A stretch of DNA of 64,000 nucleotides, taken from assembly GCF_001070715.1 (NCBI RefSeq), contig NZ_JVRR01000073.1, positions 24,524 through 88,523 on the forward strand. Direction: 5' to 3'. This DNA comes from Streptococcus pseudopneumoniae. GTDB taxonomy: Bacteria; Bacillota; Bacilli; Lactobacillales; Streptococcaceae. How positions within the stretch are numbered: position 1 is the stretch's first letter; the number at the start of each line of letters is the position of its first letter. The translations under genes and the position numbers were made by a program. The notes under the pieces were generated by a model. It searched no databases and was not told the origin of the DNA. It was given only the letters and a program-made list of their open reading frames with translations. Shown here one piece after another: positions 51,206 to 62,746 of the stretch.

Positions 51206-51234
51206 TTGACAACGGTTTCATATAGTGTTATACT
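51206..51234 (+). promoter_or_regulatory. Promoter of gatABC-type PTS with overlapping cre
   Basis: TTGACA (51206-51211), 17 bp spacer, TATACT (51229-51234). TGACAACGGTTTCA (51207-51220) matches the cre consensus TGWNANCGNTNWCA at every fixed position and covers the -35, so CcpA should repress. Confidence 0.85.
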
Positions 51235-51270
51235 TATAGCATAAAGTTAATGGAAAGAAGGGAAAACCTT

Positions 51271-51747
51271 ATGGGATTAGATCATTTCTTTGACAAAAAC
51301 CTTGTGTTTTGCTTAGAAGCGGATAATCAAGAACATCTCTTTGATCAGGTTGCAACTTTATTGGAAGAACGAGAAATCGTAACGCCAACTTATCGTGAAG
51401 CCTTGATCACACGTGAAAAGTCATTTCCAACTGGCTTAGATATGGAATTTTTGGGTAAGGATTTGCCGAATGTGGCTATTCCTCACACAGATATTGTTCA
51501 TAATCTTGCCGAAAAAGTTGTGGTCGTTCGATTAGATAAACCTGTGACCTTCCACAACATGATTGCACCAGATAAGGAAGTAGAAGTATCCTTGCTCTTC
51601 TTTATCATTAATAACTCAAGTTCAAGTCAAACAAACATTCTTGCTCAGTTGATGGACTTCTTTACTGGAAATGGTCATCTTGAAGACCTATCAAAAATTT
51701 CTGAACCAGAAGCCCTCTATGCTTATATAGCTGAAGCAATTGCTTAA
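51271..51747 (+). CDS. PTS EIIA component, galactitol/fructose superfamily (probable galactose PTS)
   Basis: 158 aa PTS_EIIA_2-type phosphocarrier. The phosphorylation His72 lies in NVAIPHTDIVH. The ATG at 51271 is preferred over one at 51250 because the first ATG lacks an upstream ribosome site. First gene of the IIA-IIB-IIC set. In S. gordonii a similar gat-type EII beside lac genes is reported as a galactose PTS, which fits the tagatose pathway genes just downstream. Confidence 0.85.
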   Translation: MGLDHFFDKNLVFCLEADNQEHLFDQVATLLEEREIVTPTYREALITREKSFPTGLDMEFLGKDLPNVAIPHTDIVHNLAEKVVVVRLDKPVTFHNMIAPDKEVEVSLLFFIINNSSSSQTNILAQLMDFFTGNGHLEDLSKISEPEALYAYIAEAIA

Positions 51748-51785
51748 TCTTGTCTATTAAAAATATTAAATCGGAGGAAATCCAT

Positions 51786-52091
51786 ATGATTAAAATTCTT
51801 GCTGCCTGCGGTGCAGGTGTTAACTCAAGCCACCAAATTAAAAGTGCTCTTGAAGAAGAACTTTCAAACCGCGGTTTTGATGTTCACTGTGATGCAGTCA
51901 TGGTCAAAGACGTTAACGAAGATCTTATCAAAGGTTATGACATCTTCACACCAATTGCTGCGACAGACCTTGGTTTTGACCCAGGTATTCCAGTTATCGA
52001 AGCTGGACCAATCTTATTCCGTATCCCAGCTATGAGTGCTCCAGTATTTGACAATATTGAAGCAGCTATTAAAGAACACGGATTAAGCTAA
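51786..52091 (+). CDS. PTS EIIB component, galactitol type
   Basis: 101 aa with the phosphocysteine loop ILAACGAGVNSSHQ (Cys8). GGAGGAAAT precedes the ATG at 51786; an in-frame earlier start would run through the ribosome site. Receives phosphate from the upstream EIIA and passes it to the sugar carried by the EIIC. Confidence 0.88.
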   Translation: MIKILAACGAGVNSSHQIKSALEEELSNRGFDVHCDAVMVKDVNEDLIKGYDIFTPIAATDLGFDPGIPVIEAGPILFRIPAMSAPVFDNIEAAIKEHGLS

Positions 52092-52138
52092 TTCTAATTT
52101 GTTAACATTCATATAACATAAAAAAGGGAGGAACTGTT

Positions 52139-53614
52139 ATGGATGCAATCTTTGACCTAATCAAAAAGGTCTTTACACCCGTCTTAGATATGGGTGGTCC
52201 TGTCATCATGTTGATCATTTTGACAGTATTGGCTCTACTTTTTGGAGTGAAATTCTCCAAAGCGCTTGAAGGTGGTATCAAACTTGCCATCGCTCTTACA
52301 GGTATCGGTGCAATCATCGGTATGCTAAATGGTGCTTTCTCAGCATCACTTGCAAAATTCGTTGAAAACACTGGTATCCAATTGAGTATCACTGACGTTG
52401 GTTGGGCACCACTTGCTACAATCACTTGGGGATCTGCTTGGACACTTTACTTCTTGCTTATCATGTTGATTGTCAACGTAGTAATGCTTGCTATGAAGAA
52501 AACTGATACACTTGACGTCGATATCTTCGATATCTGGCACTTGTCTATCACAGGTCTTTTGATTAAATGGTATGCAGACAACAACGGTGTGAGCCAAGGG
52601 GTTTCACTCTTGATTGCTACAGCAGCTATCGTACTTGTTGGTGTGTTGAAAATTATCAACTCTGACTTGATGAAACCTACATTTGATGACCTTCTTAACG
52701 CACCAAGTTCATCACCAATGACATCAACTCACATGAACTACATGATGAACCCAGTTATCATGGTTTTGGATAAGATTTTTGAAAAATTCTTCCCAGGTCT
52801 TGATAAGTATGACTTTGACGCTGCAAAATTGAACAAGAAAATCGGTTTCTGGGGTTCTAAATTCTTTATCGGTTTCATCCTTGGTATTGTTATCGGTATT
52901 ATGGGAACTCCACATCCAATTGAAGGTGTTGCAGATGCAGATAAATGGCGTCTTGTTATCAGAGGATGGTTGTCTCTTGGTTTGACAGCTGGTGTATCTT
53001 TGGAACTCTTCTCACTTATCGGTTCATGGTTCATCGCTGCCGTAGAACCACTTTCACAAGGTATTACAAACGTTGCTACTAAACGTCTTCAAGGACGTAA
53101 ATTCAACATTGGTCTTGACTGGCCATTCATCGCTGGTCGTGCTGAAATTTGGGCTTGTGCGAACGTACTTGCACCAATCATGTTGATTGAAGCTGTGCTT
53201 CTTTCAAAAGTTGGAAATGGTATCTTGCCACTTGCAGGTATCATCGCAATGGGTGTTACTCCAGCTCTCTTGGTTGTAACACGTGGTAAATTGCTCCGTA
53301 TGATTATCTTCGGAACACTCTTGTTGCCACTCTTCCTTCTATCAGGTACACTTATCGCACCATTTGCAACAGAACTTGCTAAAGGTGTAGGTGCCTTCCC
53401 AGCAGGTGTGAGCGAAACTCAATTGATTACTCACTCAACTCTTGAAGGACCAATCGAAAAACTTCTTGGTTGGACAATTGGTAACACTACAACAGGTGAT
53501 ATCAAAGCAATCCTTGGTGCTGTAGTCTTCCTTGTATTCTATATCGGTATCTTTGCTTGGTACAGAAAACAAATGATCAAACGTAACGAAGAGTACGCAG
53601 CAAAAGCAAAATAA
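52139..53614 (+). CDS. PTS EIIC component, galactitol type (GatC family)
   Basis: 491 aa membrane permease with about 10-12 hydrophobic segments. GatC-type features: N-terminal FTPVLDMGGPVIMLIILTVL and a central region GVAFDxxxx-type loop replaced here by VSLELFSLIGSWFIAAVEPL. The sugar is probably galactose (see the EIIA entry), or galactitol. The transcript appears to run into a BOX element and then a terminator. Confidence 0.85.
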   Translation: MDAIFDLIKKVFTPVLDMGGPVIMLIILTVLALLFGVKFSKALEGGIKLAIALTGIGAIIGMLNGAFSASLAKFVENTGIQLSITDVGWAPLATITWGSAWTLYFLLIMLIVNVVMLAMKKTDTLDVDIFDIWHLSITGLLIKWYADNNGVSQGVSLLIATAAIVLVGVLKIINSDLMKPTFDDLLNAPSSSPMTSTHMNYMMNPVIMVLDKIFEKFFPGLDKYDFDAAKLNKKIGFWGSKFFIGFILGIVIGIMGTPHPIEGVADADKWRLVIRGWLSLGLTAGVSLELFSLIGSWFIAAVEPLSQGITNVATKRLQGRKFNIGLDWPFIAGRAEIWACANVLAPIMLIEAVLLSKVGNGILPLAGIIAMGVTPALLVVTRGKLLRMIIFGTLLLPLFLLSGTLIAPFATELAKGVGAFPAGVSETQLITHSTLEGPIEKLLGWTIGNTTTGDIKAILGAVVFLVFYIGIFAWYRKQMIKRNEEYAAKAK

Positions 53615-53633
53615 TGCGCTCCTATAAAATGTA

Positions 53634-53786
53634 AACTCAATGAAAATCAAAGAGCAAACTAGGAAGCTAGCCGCAGGTTGCTCAAAACACAGTTTTGAGG
53701 TTGTAGATAAGACTGACGAAGTCAGTGACCATATCTACGGCAAGGCGACGCTGACGAAGTTTGAATTGGATTTTCGCAGAGTGTAA
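53634..53786 (+). repeat. BOX element
   Basis: Starts ACTCAATGAAAATCAAAGAG and runs through CTCAAAACACAGTTTTGAG and TGACGAAGTCA to TTTTCGCAGAGTGTA; the right end is slightly degenerate. Opposite orientation to 38400-38552. Confidence 0.9.
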
Positions 53787-53795
53787 ATTGTTGAA

Positions 53796-53837
53796 ACTAG
53801 GTTGTCATACCATTAGGAGTGACAGCCTAGTTTTTTA
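53796..53837 (+). terminator. Terminator after the gat-type operon
   Basis: AACTAGG-TTGTCA / TGACAG-CCTAGTT hairpin followed by T6, 28 bases before the lacX-like gene. Confidence 0.85.
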
Positions 53838-53864
53838 TAAACTATCAAGAAATCGGAGAAAATA

Positions 53865-54761
53865 ATGGTAATTGAATTAAAATCAGAACAATTAAGAGTT
53901 CAATTTAACAGTTTTGGTGGGACTCTTTCTTCTATAAAAGATGCTGAGGGACTTGAGTATTTGTGGCAAGGGGATGTCACTTATTGGAGCGGACAAGCTC
54001 CTGTTCTCTTTCCTATTTGTGGTTCATTGAGAGAGGATACAGCCGTCTATATAGATGAGAAGGGTCAGGCAAGCAAAGGAAAGATTCCTCGTCATGGTCT
54101 GGTTCGTAAGAAAGAATTTGAATTAGTTGAACAGACAGACAAGAGTGTAACTTTTGCAATTGAAGACGATGAGAATAGCTATCAGAACTACCCTTATCAT
54201 TTCCGCCTAGAAATCACTTATATCCTTACAGGAAAGACAGTACGGACTCAATACAAAATATTTAATAAAGAAACTAGCAAGGTCCTGCCTTATTTTATTG
54301 GTGGCCATCCAGGATTTAATTGTCCTCTACTGGATGATGAAGTCTATGAAGATTATTATCTAGAGTTTGAGAAAGAAGAAACTTGTTCTGTTCCACGCCC
54401 TTTCCCAGAAACAGGTATGTTGGATTTTCAAGATAGAAGTCCATGGTTAGAGAATCAAAAAGAATTAGACCTAAGCTATGATCTTTTCAGCACAGATGCA
54501 GTGACTTTGGATGAATTGCAATCTCGAACAATTGCCCTTCGTTCTCGTAAACATGATAAGGGATTGAAAGTGCACTTTGCAGAGTTTCCAAACCTCATCA
54601 TCTGGTCAACTTTGAACAAGGGACCTTTCATTGCCTTTGAACCATGGTCTGGCTTGTCAACATCCCTTGAAGAAGGAGATCATTTAGAAGATAAGAAGAA
54701 TGTTCGTCTCTTAGAAGCCAATCAGGTTGAAGAATTAGGGTTTGAGATTGAAGTTTTATAA
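53865..54761 (+). CDS. Aldose 1-epimerase family protein, LacX-like
   Basis: 298 aa protein of the galactose mutarotase superfamily; it resembles LacX of lactococcal lac operons. Motifs: FGGTLSSIKDAEGLEYLWQGD, FPICGSLREDTAVY, PRHGLVRKKEF with a conserved His, IGGHPGFNCP, and the C-terminal FEPWSGLSTS. It may interconvert sugar or sugar-phosphate anomers for the adjacent PTS/tagatose pathway; the exact substrate is unknown. No promoter is evident just upstream, so it may depend on read-through or on its own weak start. Confidence 0.85.
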   Translation: MVIELKSEQLRVQFNSFGGTLSSIKDAEGLEYLWQGDVTYWSGQAPVLFPICGSLREDTAVYIDEKGQASKGKIPRHGLVRKKEFELVEQTDKSVTFAIEDDENSYQNYPYHFRLEITYILTGKTVRTQYKIFNKETSKVLPYFIGGHPGFNCPLLDDEVYEDYYLEFEKEETCSVPRPFPETGMLDFQDRSPWLENQKELDLSYDLFSTDAVTLDELQSRTIALRSRKHDKGLKVHFAEFPNLIIWSTLNKGPFIAFEPWSGLSTSLEEGDHLEDKKNVRLLEANQVEELGFEIEVL

Positions 54762-54779
54762 AAAAGTAAAAAATAAATA

Positions 54780-54828
54780 ACAAAAACAAACATAAACTGT
54801 TGACTTTTTCAAACAATAGTAGTATATT
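54780..54828 (+). promoter_or_regulatory. lacA promoter with candidate LacR operator
   Basis: TTGACT (54800-54805), 17 bp spacer, TATATT (54823-54828). The A/C-rich word ACAAAAACAAACATAAAC (54780-54797) ends 2 bases before the -35 and recurs at two other lac-region promoters. Confidence 0.65.
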
Positions 54829-54917
54829 ATGTTTGTGAGGACTAATTGACTGTTTTTTAAAGACAGCCAATACACCGCTGGAATCCAGCATAGAAAAAAT
54901 AAAAAGGAGTATACAAT

Positions 54918-55343
54918 ATGTCTATTGTTATCGGTGCAGATGCTGCAGGTTTGAGATTGAAAGAAGTTGTGAAAGACTTCTTAGAAAAAGAAAACTTCCA
55001 CGTTGTGGATGTTACAGCTGAAGGTCAAGACTTTGTTGATGTGACTCTCGCTGTTGCTGCAGAAGTGAACAAAGAAGAACAAAACCTTGGTATCGTGATT
55101 GATGCTTACGGTGCTGGTCCATTTATGGTCGCAACTAAGATCAAAGGAATGGTTGCTGCAGAAGTATCTGACGAACGTTCAGCTTATATGACTCGTGGCC
55201 ACAACAACTCACGTATGATCACTATGGGTGCACAACTTGTTGGTGATGAATTGGCTAAAAACATCGCTAAAGGATTTGTTAATGGTAAATACGACGGTGG
55301 ACGTCACCAAATTCGTGTCGATATGTTGAACAAAATGTGCTAA
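54918..55343 (+). CDS. lacA: Galactose-6-phosphate isomerase subunit LacA
   Basis: 141 aa subunit of the heteromeric LacAB isomerase (galactose-6-P to tagatose-6-P). RpiB/LacA-type fold: [21 protein letters not shown] and the [18 protein letters not shown] region. AAAGGAG precedes the ATG. First gene of lacABCD; two short hairpins lie in its ~85-base leader. Confidence 0.95.
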   Translation: MSIVIGADAAGLRLKEVVKDFLEKENFHVVDVTAEGQDFVDVTLAVAAEVNKEEQNLGIVIDAYGAGPFMVATKIKGMVAAEVSDERSAYMTRGHNNSRMITMGAQLVGDELAKNIAKGFVNGKYDGGRHQIRVDMLNKMC

Positions 55344-55373
55344 TTAGATTACAGTAAGAAAGGTAAGTTAAAA

Positions 55374-55889
55374 ATGAGAATTGCAATTGGATGTGACCAC
55401 ATCGTAACAGATGAAAAAATGGCGGTTTCAGAATTTTTGAAATCAAAAGGATATGAAGTCATTGACTTTGGTACATATGACCATACACGTACTCACTACC
55501 CAATCTTTGGTAAAAAAGTAGGGGAAGCTGTAACTAGCGGTCAAGCTGATCTTGGAGTATGTATCTGTGGTACTGGTGTTGGTATCAACAACGCTGTAAA
55601 TAAAGTTCCAGGTGTCCGTTCTGCCTTGGTTCGTGATATGACAACAGCTCTTTATGCTAAAGAACAATTGAACGCCAACGTTATCGGCTTTGGTGGTAAG
55701 ATTACTGGTGAATTGCTCATGTGTGACATCATCGAAGCTTTCATCCATGCTGAATACAAACCATCTGAAGAAAACAAAAAATTGATTGCGAAAATTGAAC
55801 ATGTTGAAAGTCACAATGCTCAACAAACAGACGCAAACTTCTTTACAGAATTCCTTGAAAAATGGGATCGTGGAGAATACCACGACTAA
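55374..55889 (+). CDS. lacB: Galactose-6-phosphate isomerase subunit LacB
   Basis: 171 aa partner of LacA. RpiB-like: [40 protein letters not shown] with the phosphate/sugar-binding Cys-Gly motif, and [11 protein letters not shown]. Ribosome site AGAAAGG. Thirty bases after lacA. Confidence 0.96.
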   Translation: MRIAIGCDHIVTDEKMAVSEFLKSKGYEVIDFGTYDHTRTHYPIFGKKVGEAVTSGQADLGVCICGTGVGINNAVNKVPGVRSALVRDMTTALYAKEQLNANVIGFGGKITGELLMCDIIEAFIHAEYKPSEENKKLIAKIEHVESHNAQQTDANFFTEFLEKWDRGEYHD

Positions 55890-55899
55890 GAGGTGACCT

Positions 55900-56829
55900 A
55901 TGATTTTAACAGTCACAATGAACCCATCCATTGATATTTCCTATCCCTTGGATGAGTTGAAGATTGATACTGTCAATCGTGTGGTGGATGTAACCAAAAC
56001 TGCTGGTGGTAAAGGACTAAACGTTACTCGAGTACTTTCAGAATTTGGCGATTCTGTTCTTGCTACTGGTTTAGTTGGTGGCAAACTTGGTGAGTTTTTG
56101 GTTGAAAATATTGATGATAATGTTAAGAAAGATTTCTTTTCTATTCAGGGAGAAACTCGTAACTGTATCGCTATTCTTCACGGAGACAACCAAACAGAAG
56201 TTCTTGAAAAAGGTCCTGTAGTCTTGGAACAGGAAGGTCATGACTTTTTGGAACATTTCAAAAATCTTCTGGAGTCAGTTGAAGTAGTAGCTATCTCAGG
56301 TAGTCTCCCAGCTGGTCTTCCGGTTGATTACTATGCGAGCTTGGTAGAACTTGCTAATCAAGCTGGCAAACCTGTAGTTTTGGACTGCTCTGGTGCAGCT
56401 CTTCAGGCGGTTCTTGAATCACCACATAAACCAACAGTCATCAAACCAAATAATGAGGAATTGTCTCAGCTTCTAGGTAGAGAAGTTTCTGAGGATTTGG
56501 ATGAATTAAAAGAAGTTCTCCAAGAACCTTTGTTTGCAGGAATTGAGTGGATTATCGTTTCACTTGGTGCCAACGGTGCCTTTGCCAAACATGGGGACAC
56601 TTTCTACAAGGTAGATATTCCTAGAATTCAGGTAGTCAACCCTGTTGGATCTGGAGATTCCACTGTGGCCGGGATTTCTTCAGGACTTCTTCATAAAGAA
56701 TCGGATGCAGAATTACTCATCAAGGCAAATGTCCTTGGTATGCTCAATGCTCAAGAAAAAATGACGGGCCATGTCAACATGGCTAACTATCAAGCTCTAT
56801 ATGATCAATTAAAAGTAAAAGAGGTATAA
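55900..56829 (+). CDS. lacC: Tagatose-6-phosphate kinase LacC
   Basis: 309 aa PfkB-family kinase (tagatose-6-P to tagatose-1,6-bisphosphate). Motifs: [32 protein letters not shown], and the second PfkB signature with [12 protein letters not shown] containing the catalytic Asp. AGAGGTGA precedes the ATG. Confidence 0.96.
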   Translation: MILTVTMNPSIDISYPLDELKIDTVNRVVDVTKTAGGKGLNVTRVLSEFGDSVLATGLVGGKLGEFLVENIDDNVKKDFFSIQGETRNCIAILHGDNQTEVLEKGPVVLEQEGHDFLEHFKNLLESVEVVAISGSLPAGLPVDYYASLVELANQAGKPVVLDCSGAALQAVLESPHKPTVIKPNNEELSQLLGREVSEDLDELKEVLQEPLFAGIEWIIVSLGANGAFAKHGDTFYKVDIPRIQVVNPVGSGDSTVAGISSGLLHKESDAELLIKANVLGMLNAQEKMTGHVNMANYQALYDQLKVKEV

Positions 56830-56830
56830 A

Positions 56831-57811
56831 ATGGCTTTAACAGAACAAAAACGTGCACGCTTAGAAAAACTTTCTGATGAAAATGGTATCATCTCAGCTC
56901 TTGCATTTGACCAACGTGGTGCTTTGAAACGCCTTATGGCTCAACACCAAACAGAAGAACCAACTGTAGCTCAAATGGAAGAACTGAAAGTCTTGGTAGC
57001 AGATGAATTGACTAAATACGCTTCATCTATGCTTCTTGACCCTGAGTATGGACTTCCAGCAACTAAGGCTCTTGATGAAAAAGCAGGTCTTCTCCTTGCT
57101 TATGAAAAAACAGGTTATGACATAACAAGCACAAAACGCTTGCCAGACTGCTTGGATGTTTGGTCTGCAAAACGTATTAAAGAAGAAGGTGCAGATGCAG
57201 TTAAATTCTTGCTTTACTATGATGTAGATAGCTCAGAAGAACTTAACCAAGAAAAACAAGCCTACATCGAACGTATCGGTTCTGAATGTGTGGCTGAAGA
57301 TATCCCATTCTTCCTTGAAATCCTTGCTTACGATGAAAAAATTGCGGATGCAGGTTCTGTAGAATACGCAAAAGTAAAACCACACAAAGTTATCGGTGCT
57401 ATGAAAGTCTTCTCAGATCCACGCTTTAACATTGATGTCTTGAAAGTAGAAGTTCCTGTCAACATTAAATATGTTGAAGGCTTCGCTGAAGGTGAAGTAG
57501 TTTATACACGTGAAGAAGCAGCAGCCTTCTTCAAAGCACAAGATGAAGCAACTAACTTGCCATACATCTACTTGAGTGCGGGTGTATCAGCTAAACTTTT
57601 CCAAGATACTCTTGTATTTGCTCATGAATCAGGTGCAAACTTTAATGGAGTTCTTTGTGGCCGTGCAACATGGGCTGGATCAGTTGAAGCTTACATCAAA
57701 GATGGTGAAGTAGCAGCTCGCGAATGGCTTCGTACAACTGGTTTTGAAAACATTGATGAACTCAATAAAGTTCTTCAAACAACAGCGACTTCATGGAAAG
57801 AACGTGTGTAA
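56831..57811 (+). CDS. lacD: Tagatose-1,6-bisphosphate aldolase LacD
   Basis: 326 aa class I aldolase giving dihydroxyacetone-P and glyceraldehyde-3-P. Motifs: [15 protein letters not shown] and the Schiff-base lysine region [11 protein letters not shown]. Begins 1 base after lacC, so coupled. In S. pyogenes LacD.1 also has a regulatory role; nothing here shows that. Confidence 0.96.
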   Translation: MALTEQKRARLEKLSDENGIISALAFDQRGALKRLMAQHQTEEPTVAQMEELKVLVADELTKYASSMLLDPEYGLPATKALDEKAGLLLAYEKTGYDITSTKRLPDCLDVWSAKRIKEEGADAVKFLLYYDVDSSEELNQEKQAYIERIGSECVAEDIPFFLEILAYDEKIADAGSVEYAKVKPHKVIGAMKVFSDPRFNIDVLKVEVPVNIKYVEGFAEGEVVYTREEAAAFFKAQDEATNLPYIYLSAGVSAKLFQDTLVFAHESGANFNGVLCGRATWAGSVEAYIKDGEVAAREWLRTTGFENIDELNKVLQTTATSWKERV

Positions 57812-57866
57812 GAAGCTTCTCCTAATTTAGGAACATAAATCTAAAAAATTTTTAAAAAAAGTTGTA

Positions 57867-57903
57867 TGTAAAGGTTTACAAAACAACCGACTTGTGCTAT
57901 ACT
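57867..57903 (+). promoter_or_regulatory. lacT promoter with cre-like site
   Basis: TTTACA (57875-57880), 17 bp spacer, TGCTATACT (-10 at 57898-57903). TGTAAAGGTTTACA (57867-57880) matches cre except that the central C is G; it covers the -35. Confidence 0.7.
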
Positions 57904-57924
57904 TAAATCACAAGTTAATACAAG

Positions 57925-58009
57925 GTGAGTGTTACTAAGTAATATTAGGCATGATCACAGGTGAGTTAGAAATCGGCTGATTTTCTAGTTCATTTGTGGT
58001 CATTTTTTA
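57925..58009 (+). promoter_or_regulatory. RAT antiterminator and overlapping terminator for LacT control
   Basis: GTGTTACTAAGTAATATTAGGCA (57929-57951, read as RAT-like) resembles the BglG/LicT target GGATTGTTACTG..GCAGGCA. It abuts a long terminator stem: 57951-57974 pairs with 57981-58003 (ATGATCACAGGTGAGTTAGAAA with TTTCTAGTTCATTTGTGGTCAT) followed by T6. LacT binding would stabilise the RAT and prevent termination. Confidence 0.8.
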
Positions 58010-58045
58010 TACTCATATACCTTTAAGAGATAAAAGGAGGTTGAC

Positions 58046-58882
58046 ATGTATCGAATTCTAAATCCAATAAATCATAATGTTTCGCTTGTCAGGAATGATA
58101 AAGGAGAAGAAGTGATTGTAATTGGTAAGGGGATTGCATTCGGAAAGAAGAAGGGAGATTTTATTGCTGAACAGCAGGTTGAGAAAATCTTTCGGATGAA
58201 GACCGAAGAGTCCAGAGAAAACTTTATGGCTCTTCTCAAAGATGTTCCGCTTGATTTCATCACAGTGACCTATGAGATCATTGATAAGCTTTCAAAGAAA
58301 TATCATTATCCGGTTCAAGAATATCTCTACGTGACCTTGACAGACCATATTTACTGTTCTTATCAAGCTCTAGCACAGGGAAGGTATAAGGATAGTAATC
58401 TGCCAGATATTTCCACTAAGTATCCTGTCGCTTTTCAAATCGCAAATGAAGCTTTTGAAATTTACCGTCAGAAGCTAGCAGATCATTTTCCTGAGGACGA
58501 AATTATTCGGATTGCCTATCATTTCATCAATGCCGAAGGTGAGAATGAAGTCCAAGTAGTTAAGTTGATTGATAAGAGGAAAGAAATTCTCAGGAATGTT
58601 GAAGAAGTGCTAAAGGGTTATGCAATTCAGCGAACCAAAGAAAATAATCATTTCTATGATCGCTTTATGATTCATTTGAATTATTTCTTGGATTATTTAG
58701 ACAGATCCAGAGATGATAACCAATCTCTTCTGGATATGGAAGATCATATTAAACAATCCTATCCAAAAGCGTTCGAGATTGGATCCAAGATCTATGATGT
58801 GATTACGCAACATACGGGTCTTGATTTGTATAAGAGTGAACGAGTTTATCTAGTTCTACATATCCAACGTTTATTGTCATAA
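58046..58882 (+). CDS. lacT: BglG-family antiterminator LacT
   Basis: 278 aa RNA-binding antiterminator. The N-terminal CAT domain ([20 protein letters not shown]...[13 protein letters not shown]) is followed by two PTS regulation domains with histidine sites ([39 protein letters not shown]). Phosphorylation of the PRDs by the PTS would couple expression to sugar supply. AAAGGAGG precedes the ATG. lacFEG follow, and its own RAT sits just upstream. Confidence 0.95.
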   Translation: MYRILNPINHNVSLVRNDKGEEVIVIGKGIAFGKKKGDFIAEQQVEKIFRMKTEESRENFMALLKDVPLDFITVTYEIIDKLSKKYHYPVQEYLYVTLTDHIYCSYQALAQGRYKDSNLPDISTKYPVAFQIANEAFEIYRQKLADHFPEDEIIRIAYHFINAEGENEVQVVKLIDKRKEILRNVEEVLKGYAIQRTKENNHFYDRFMIHLNYFLDYLDRSRDDNQSLLDMEDHIKQSYPKAFEIGSKIYDVITQHTGLDLYKSERVYLVLHIQRLLS

Positions 58883-58916
58883 AATTTATTTAAAACTATA
58901 TAAGGAGAATTCTATC

Positions 58917-59234
58917 ATGAATAGAGAAGAAGTAACATTGTTAGGTTTTGAAATCGTAGCCTATGCTGGCGATGCTCGTTCAAAACTATTGGAAGCCTTG
59001 AAGGCTGCTGAAGCTGGTGATTTTGCAAAAGCGGATAGCTTAGTTGAGGAAGCTGGTTCTTGCATCGCAGAAGCCCATCATGCTCAAACAAGTCTATTGA
59101 CTAAGGAAGCATCTGGTGCAGATTTGGCTTATAGTGTAACCATGATGCACGGTCAAGATCACTTGATGACAACTATTTTGTTAAAAGATTTGATGCACCA
59201 TTTAATCGAACTCTACAAGAGAGGAGTTAAATAA
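58917..59234 (+). CDS. lacF: PTS lactose EIIA component LacF
   Basis: 105 aa helical phosphocarrier; the phosphorylation His78 is in [10 protein letters not shown]. The pattern [10 protein letters not shown] and the N-terminal [16 protein letters not shown] match the EIIA-Lac family. The stop overlaps the lacE start by one base. Confidence 0.96.
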   Translation: MNREEVTLLGFEIVAYAGDARSKLLEALKAAEAGDFAKADSLVEEAGSCIAEAHHAQTSLLTKEASGADLAYSVTMMHGQDHLMTTILLKDLMHHLIELYKRGVK

Positions 59235-60928
59235 TGAATAAACTAATTGCATTTATTGAGAAAGGAAAACCTTTCTTTGAGAAATTATCTCGTAATATCT
59301 ATCTTCGTGCTATTCGTGATGGTTTTATTGCTGGTATGCCTGTTATTCTCTTCTCAAGTATCTTTATCTTGATTGCCTTTGTACCAAACTCATGGGGCTT
59401 TAAATGGTCTGATGAAGTTGTAGCTTTTCTGATGAAACCTTACAGCTATTCAATGGGAATTCTGGCACTCTTGGTAGCTGGTACAACAGCTAAATCTTTG
59501 ACTGACTCAGTCAATCGAAGCATGGAGAAAACCAATCAAATCAACTATATGTCAACATTGTTGGCAGCAATTGTTGGTTTGTTGATGTTGGCAGCTGATC
59601 CTATCGAAAATGGTCTTGCTACTGGATTCTTGGGGACAAAAGGTTTGCTTTCAGCCTTCCTTGCTGCCTTTGTTACCGTAGCAATCTATAAGGTTTGTGT
59701 TAAGAACAACGTCACTATTCGCATGCCTGACGAAGTTCCACCAAATATCTCACAAGTCTTTAAAGATGTGATTCCATTCACTCTATCTGTTGTTTCTCTT
59801 TATGCTCTTGATTTACTAGCTCGTCATTTTGTTGGTGCTAGTGTAGCAGAATCAATCGGTAAATTCTTTGCACCATTATTCTCTGCTGCTGATGGTTATC
59901 TAGGTATTACCATTATTTTTGGTGCCTTTGCCTTCTTCTGGTTTGTTGGTATCCATGGTCCATCTATCGTTGAGCCTGCTATCGCAGCTATTACCTATGC
60001 CAATGCCGAAGTCAACTTGAACCTTCTCCAACAAGGGATGCACGCTGACAAGATTCTTACTTCTGGTACACAAATGTTTATCGTTACCATGGGTGGTACT
60101 GGTGCGACACTGGTTGTTCCATTCATGTTCATGTGGTTAACGAAATCAAAACGTAACCGTGCAATCGGACGTGCTTCAGTAGTTCCTACCTTCTTCGGTG
60201 TAAATGAACCAATCTTGTTTGGTGCACCTCTTGTACTGAATCCAATCTTCTTTATTCCATTTATTTTTGCTCCAATCGCGAACGTTTGGATTTTCAAATT
60301 CTTTATTGAAACTCTTGGAATGAACTCATTTACTGCTAATCTACCATGGACAACTCCAGCTCCACTAGGTCTAGTTCTTGGTACGAACTTCCAAGTTCTA
60401 TCATTCATTCTTGCTGCCCTTCTAATCGTGGTTGACGTAGTCATTTACTATCCATTCCTTAAGGTCTATGATGAACAAATTCTAGAAGAAGAACGTTCAG
60501 GTAAGTCTAATGATGAATTGAAAGAAAAAGTTGCTGCAAACTTCAACACTGCAAAAGCAGATGCTATTCTTGAGAAAGCTGGTGTAGAAGCAGCACAAAA
60601 TACAATCACTGAAGAAACAAATGTCCTCGTTCTCTGTGCAGGTGGAGGTACAAGTGGTCTCCTTGCAAATGCTTTGAACAAGGCAGCTGCAGAATACAAT
60701 GTTCCTGTGAAAGCAGCAGCAGGTGGCTATGGTGCTCACCGTGAAATGTTACCAGAGTTTGATTTGGTTATTCTTGCTCCTCAAGTTGCTTCAAACTTTG
60801 AAGACATGAAAGCAGAAACAGATAAGCTCGGTATTAAACTTGCCAAGACAGAAGGCGCTCAATACATCAAACTAACTCGTGATGGAAAAGGTGCTCTAGC
60901 ATTTGTACAAGCTCAATTCGAAAAATAA
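59234..60928 (+). CDS. lacE: PTS lactose EIIBC component LacE
   Basis: 564 aa membrane transporter phosphorylating lactose on entry. The EIIC domain occupies residues 1-~415 (about 8-10 membrane segments; the [17 protein letters not shown] signature), and the C-terminal EIIB domain has the phosphocysteine Cys468 in [16 protein letters not shown]. Normal length and domain order for LacE. Confidence 0.96.
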   Translation: MNKLIAFIEKGKPFFEKLSRNIYLRAIRDGFIAGMPVILFSSIFILIAFVPNSWGFKWSDEVVAFLMKPYSYSMGILALLVAGTTAKSLTDSVNRSMEKTNQINYMSTLLAAIVGLLMLAADPIENGLATGFLGTKGLLSAFLAAFVTVAIYKVCVKNNVTIRMPDEVPPNISQVFKDVIPFTLSVVSLYALDLLARHFVGASVAESIGKFFAPLFSAADGYLGITIIFGAFAFFWFVGIHGPSIVEPAIAAITYANAEVNLNLLQQGMHADKILTSGTQMFIVTMGGTGATLVVPFMFMWLTKSKRNRAIGRASVVPTFFGVNEPILFGAPLVLNPIFFIPFIFAPIANVWIFKFFIETLGMNSFTANLPWTTPAPLGLVLGTNFQVLSFILAALLIVVDVVIYYPFLKVYDEQILEEERSGKSNDELKEKVAANFNTAKADAILEKAGVEAAQNTITEETNVLVLCAGGGTSGLLANALNKAAAEYNVPVKAAAGGYGAHREMLPEFDLVILAPQVASNFEDMKAETDKLGIKLAKTEGAQYIKLTRDGKGALAFVQAQFEK

Positions 60929-60940
60929 AAGATTAGAAGT

Positions 60941-60992
60941 GAGATGGAGAATAAAGCCTCACTAGCCTCCTCTCCATCTTATTTCTTTTTTA
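60941..60992 (+). terminator. Terminator-like hairpin between lacE and lacG
   Basis: AGATGGAGA / TCTCCATCT arms (60942-60950, 60971-60979) with ATTTCTTTTTT after; likely partial, or an mRNA-processing or stability element. Confidence 0.65.
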
Positions 60993-60997
60993 ATTAA

Positions 60998-62416
<1,419 letters not shown>

Positions 62417-62458
62417 TAGAATGAGTAATTAGATATAGAATTCTAGTGAGGCAAAAAG

Positions 62459-62716
62459 ATGTTCAAAGATTTTATCCAATCTATTTATGAAAAAGTTTAT
62501 ATTATAAATTTCGAAAAATGCTCTCAAATACCGTGTTTGACGAATGAAGAACTGAAAAGCCTTGGGAAATGGTATGTCTCTACCGGTAAAGAATGGATTT
62601 GCCATTCAGACTATGAGCTGGAAGAATTTAGAAATATCTTTTTAAATTTTATCAGTCCTGAAGAACGAGATAACATCTCCTTTGATTCAGATTTTATGCC
62701 GTTTCAACAATCGTAA
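62459..62716 (+). CDS. Hypothetical 85-residue protein downstream of lacG
   Basis: MFKDFIQSIYEKVYIINFEK start, three Cys, acidic overall, and no signal or membrane segment; no family is recognised. A weak GTGAGG precedes the ATG by about 8 bases. It lies between lacG and a degenerate BOX region, before the operon terminator, so it may be the last gene of the lac transcript or a remnant. Composition is more A/T-rich than the lac genes. Confidence 0.55.
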   Translation: MFKDFIQSIYEKVYIINFEKCSQIPCLTNEELKSLGKWYVSTGKEWICHSDYELEEFRNIFLNFISPEERDNISFDSDFMPFQQS

Positions 62717-62746
62717 CCAATTTCCAAAAAAGTTAAATCTTATATC

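Noticed and set aside
54835..54889. LacT RAT in front of lacA
   Set aside because: Pairing is only weakly RAT-like and no terminator overlaps it, unlike the clear RAT/terminator before lacT.
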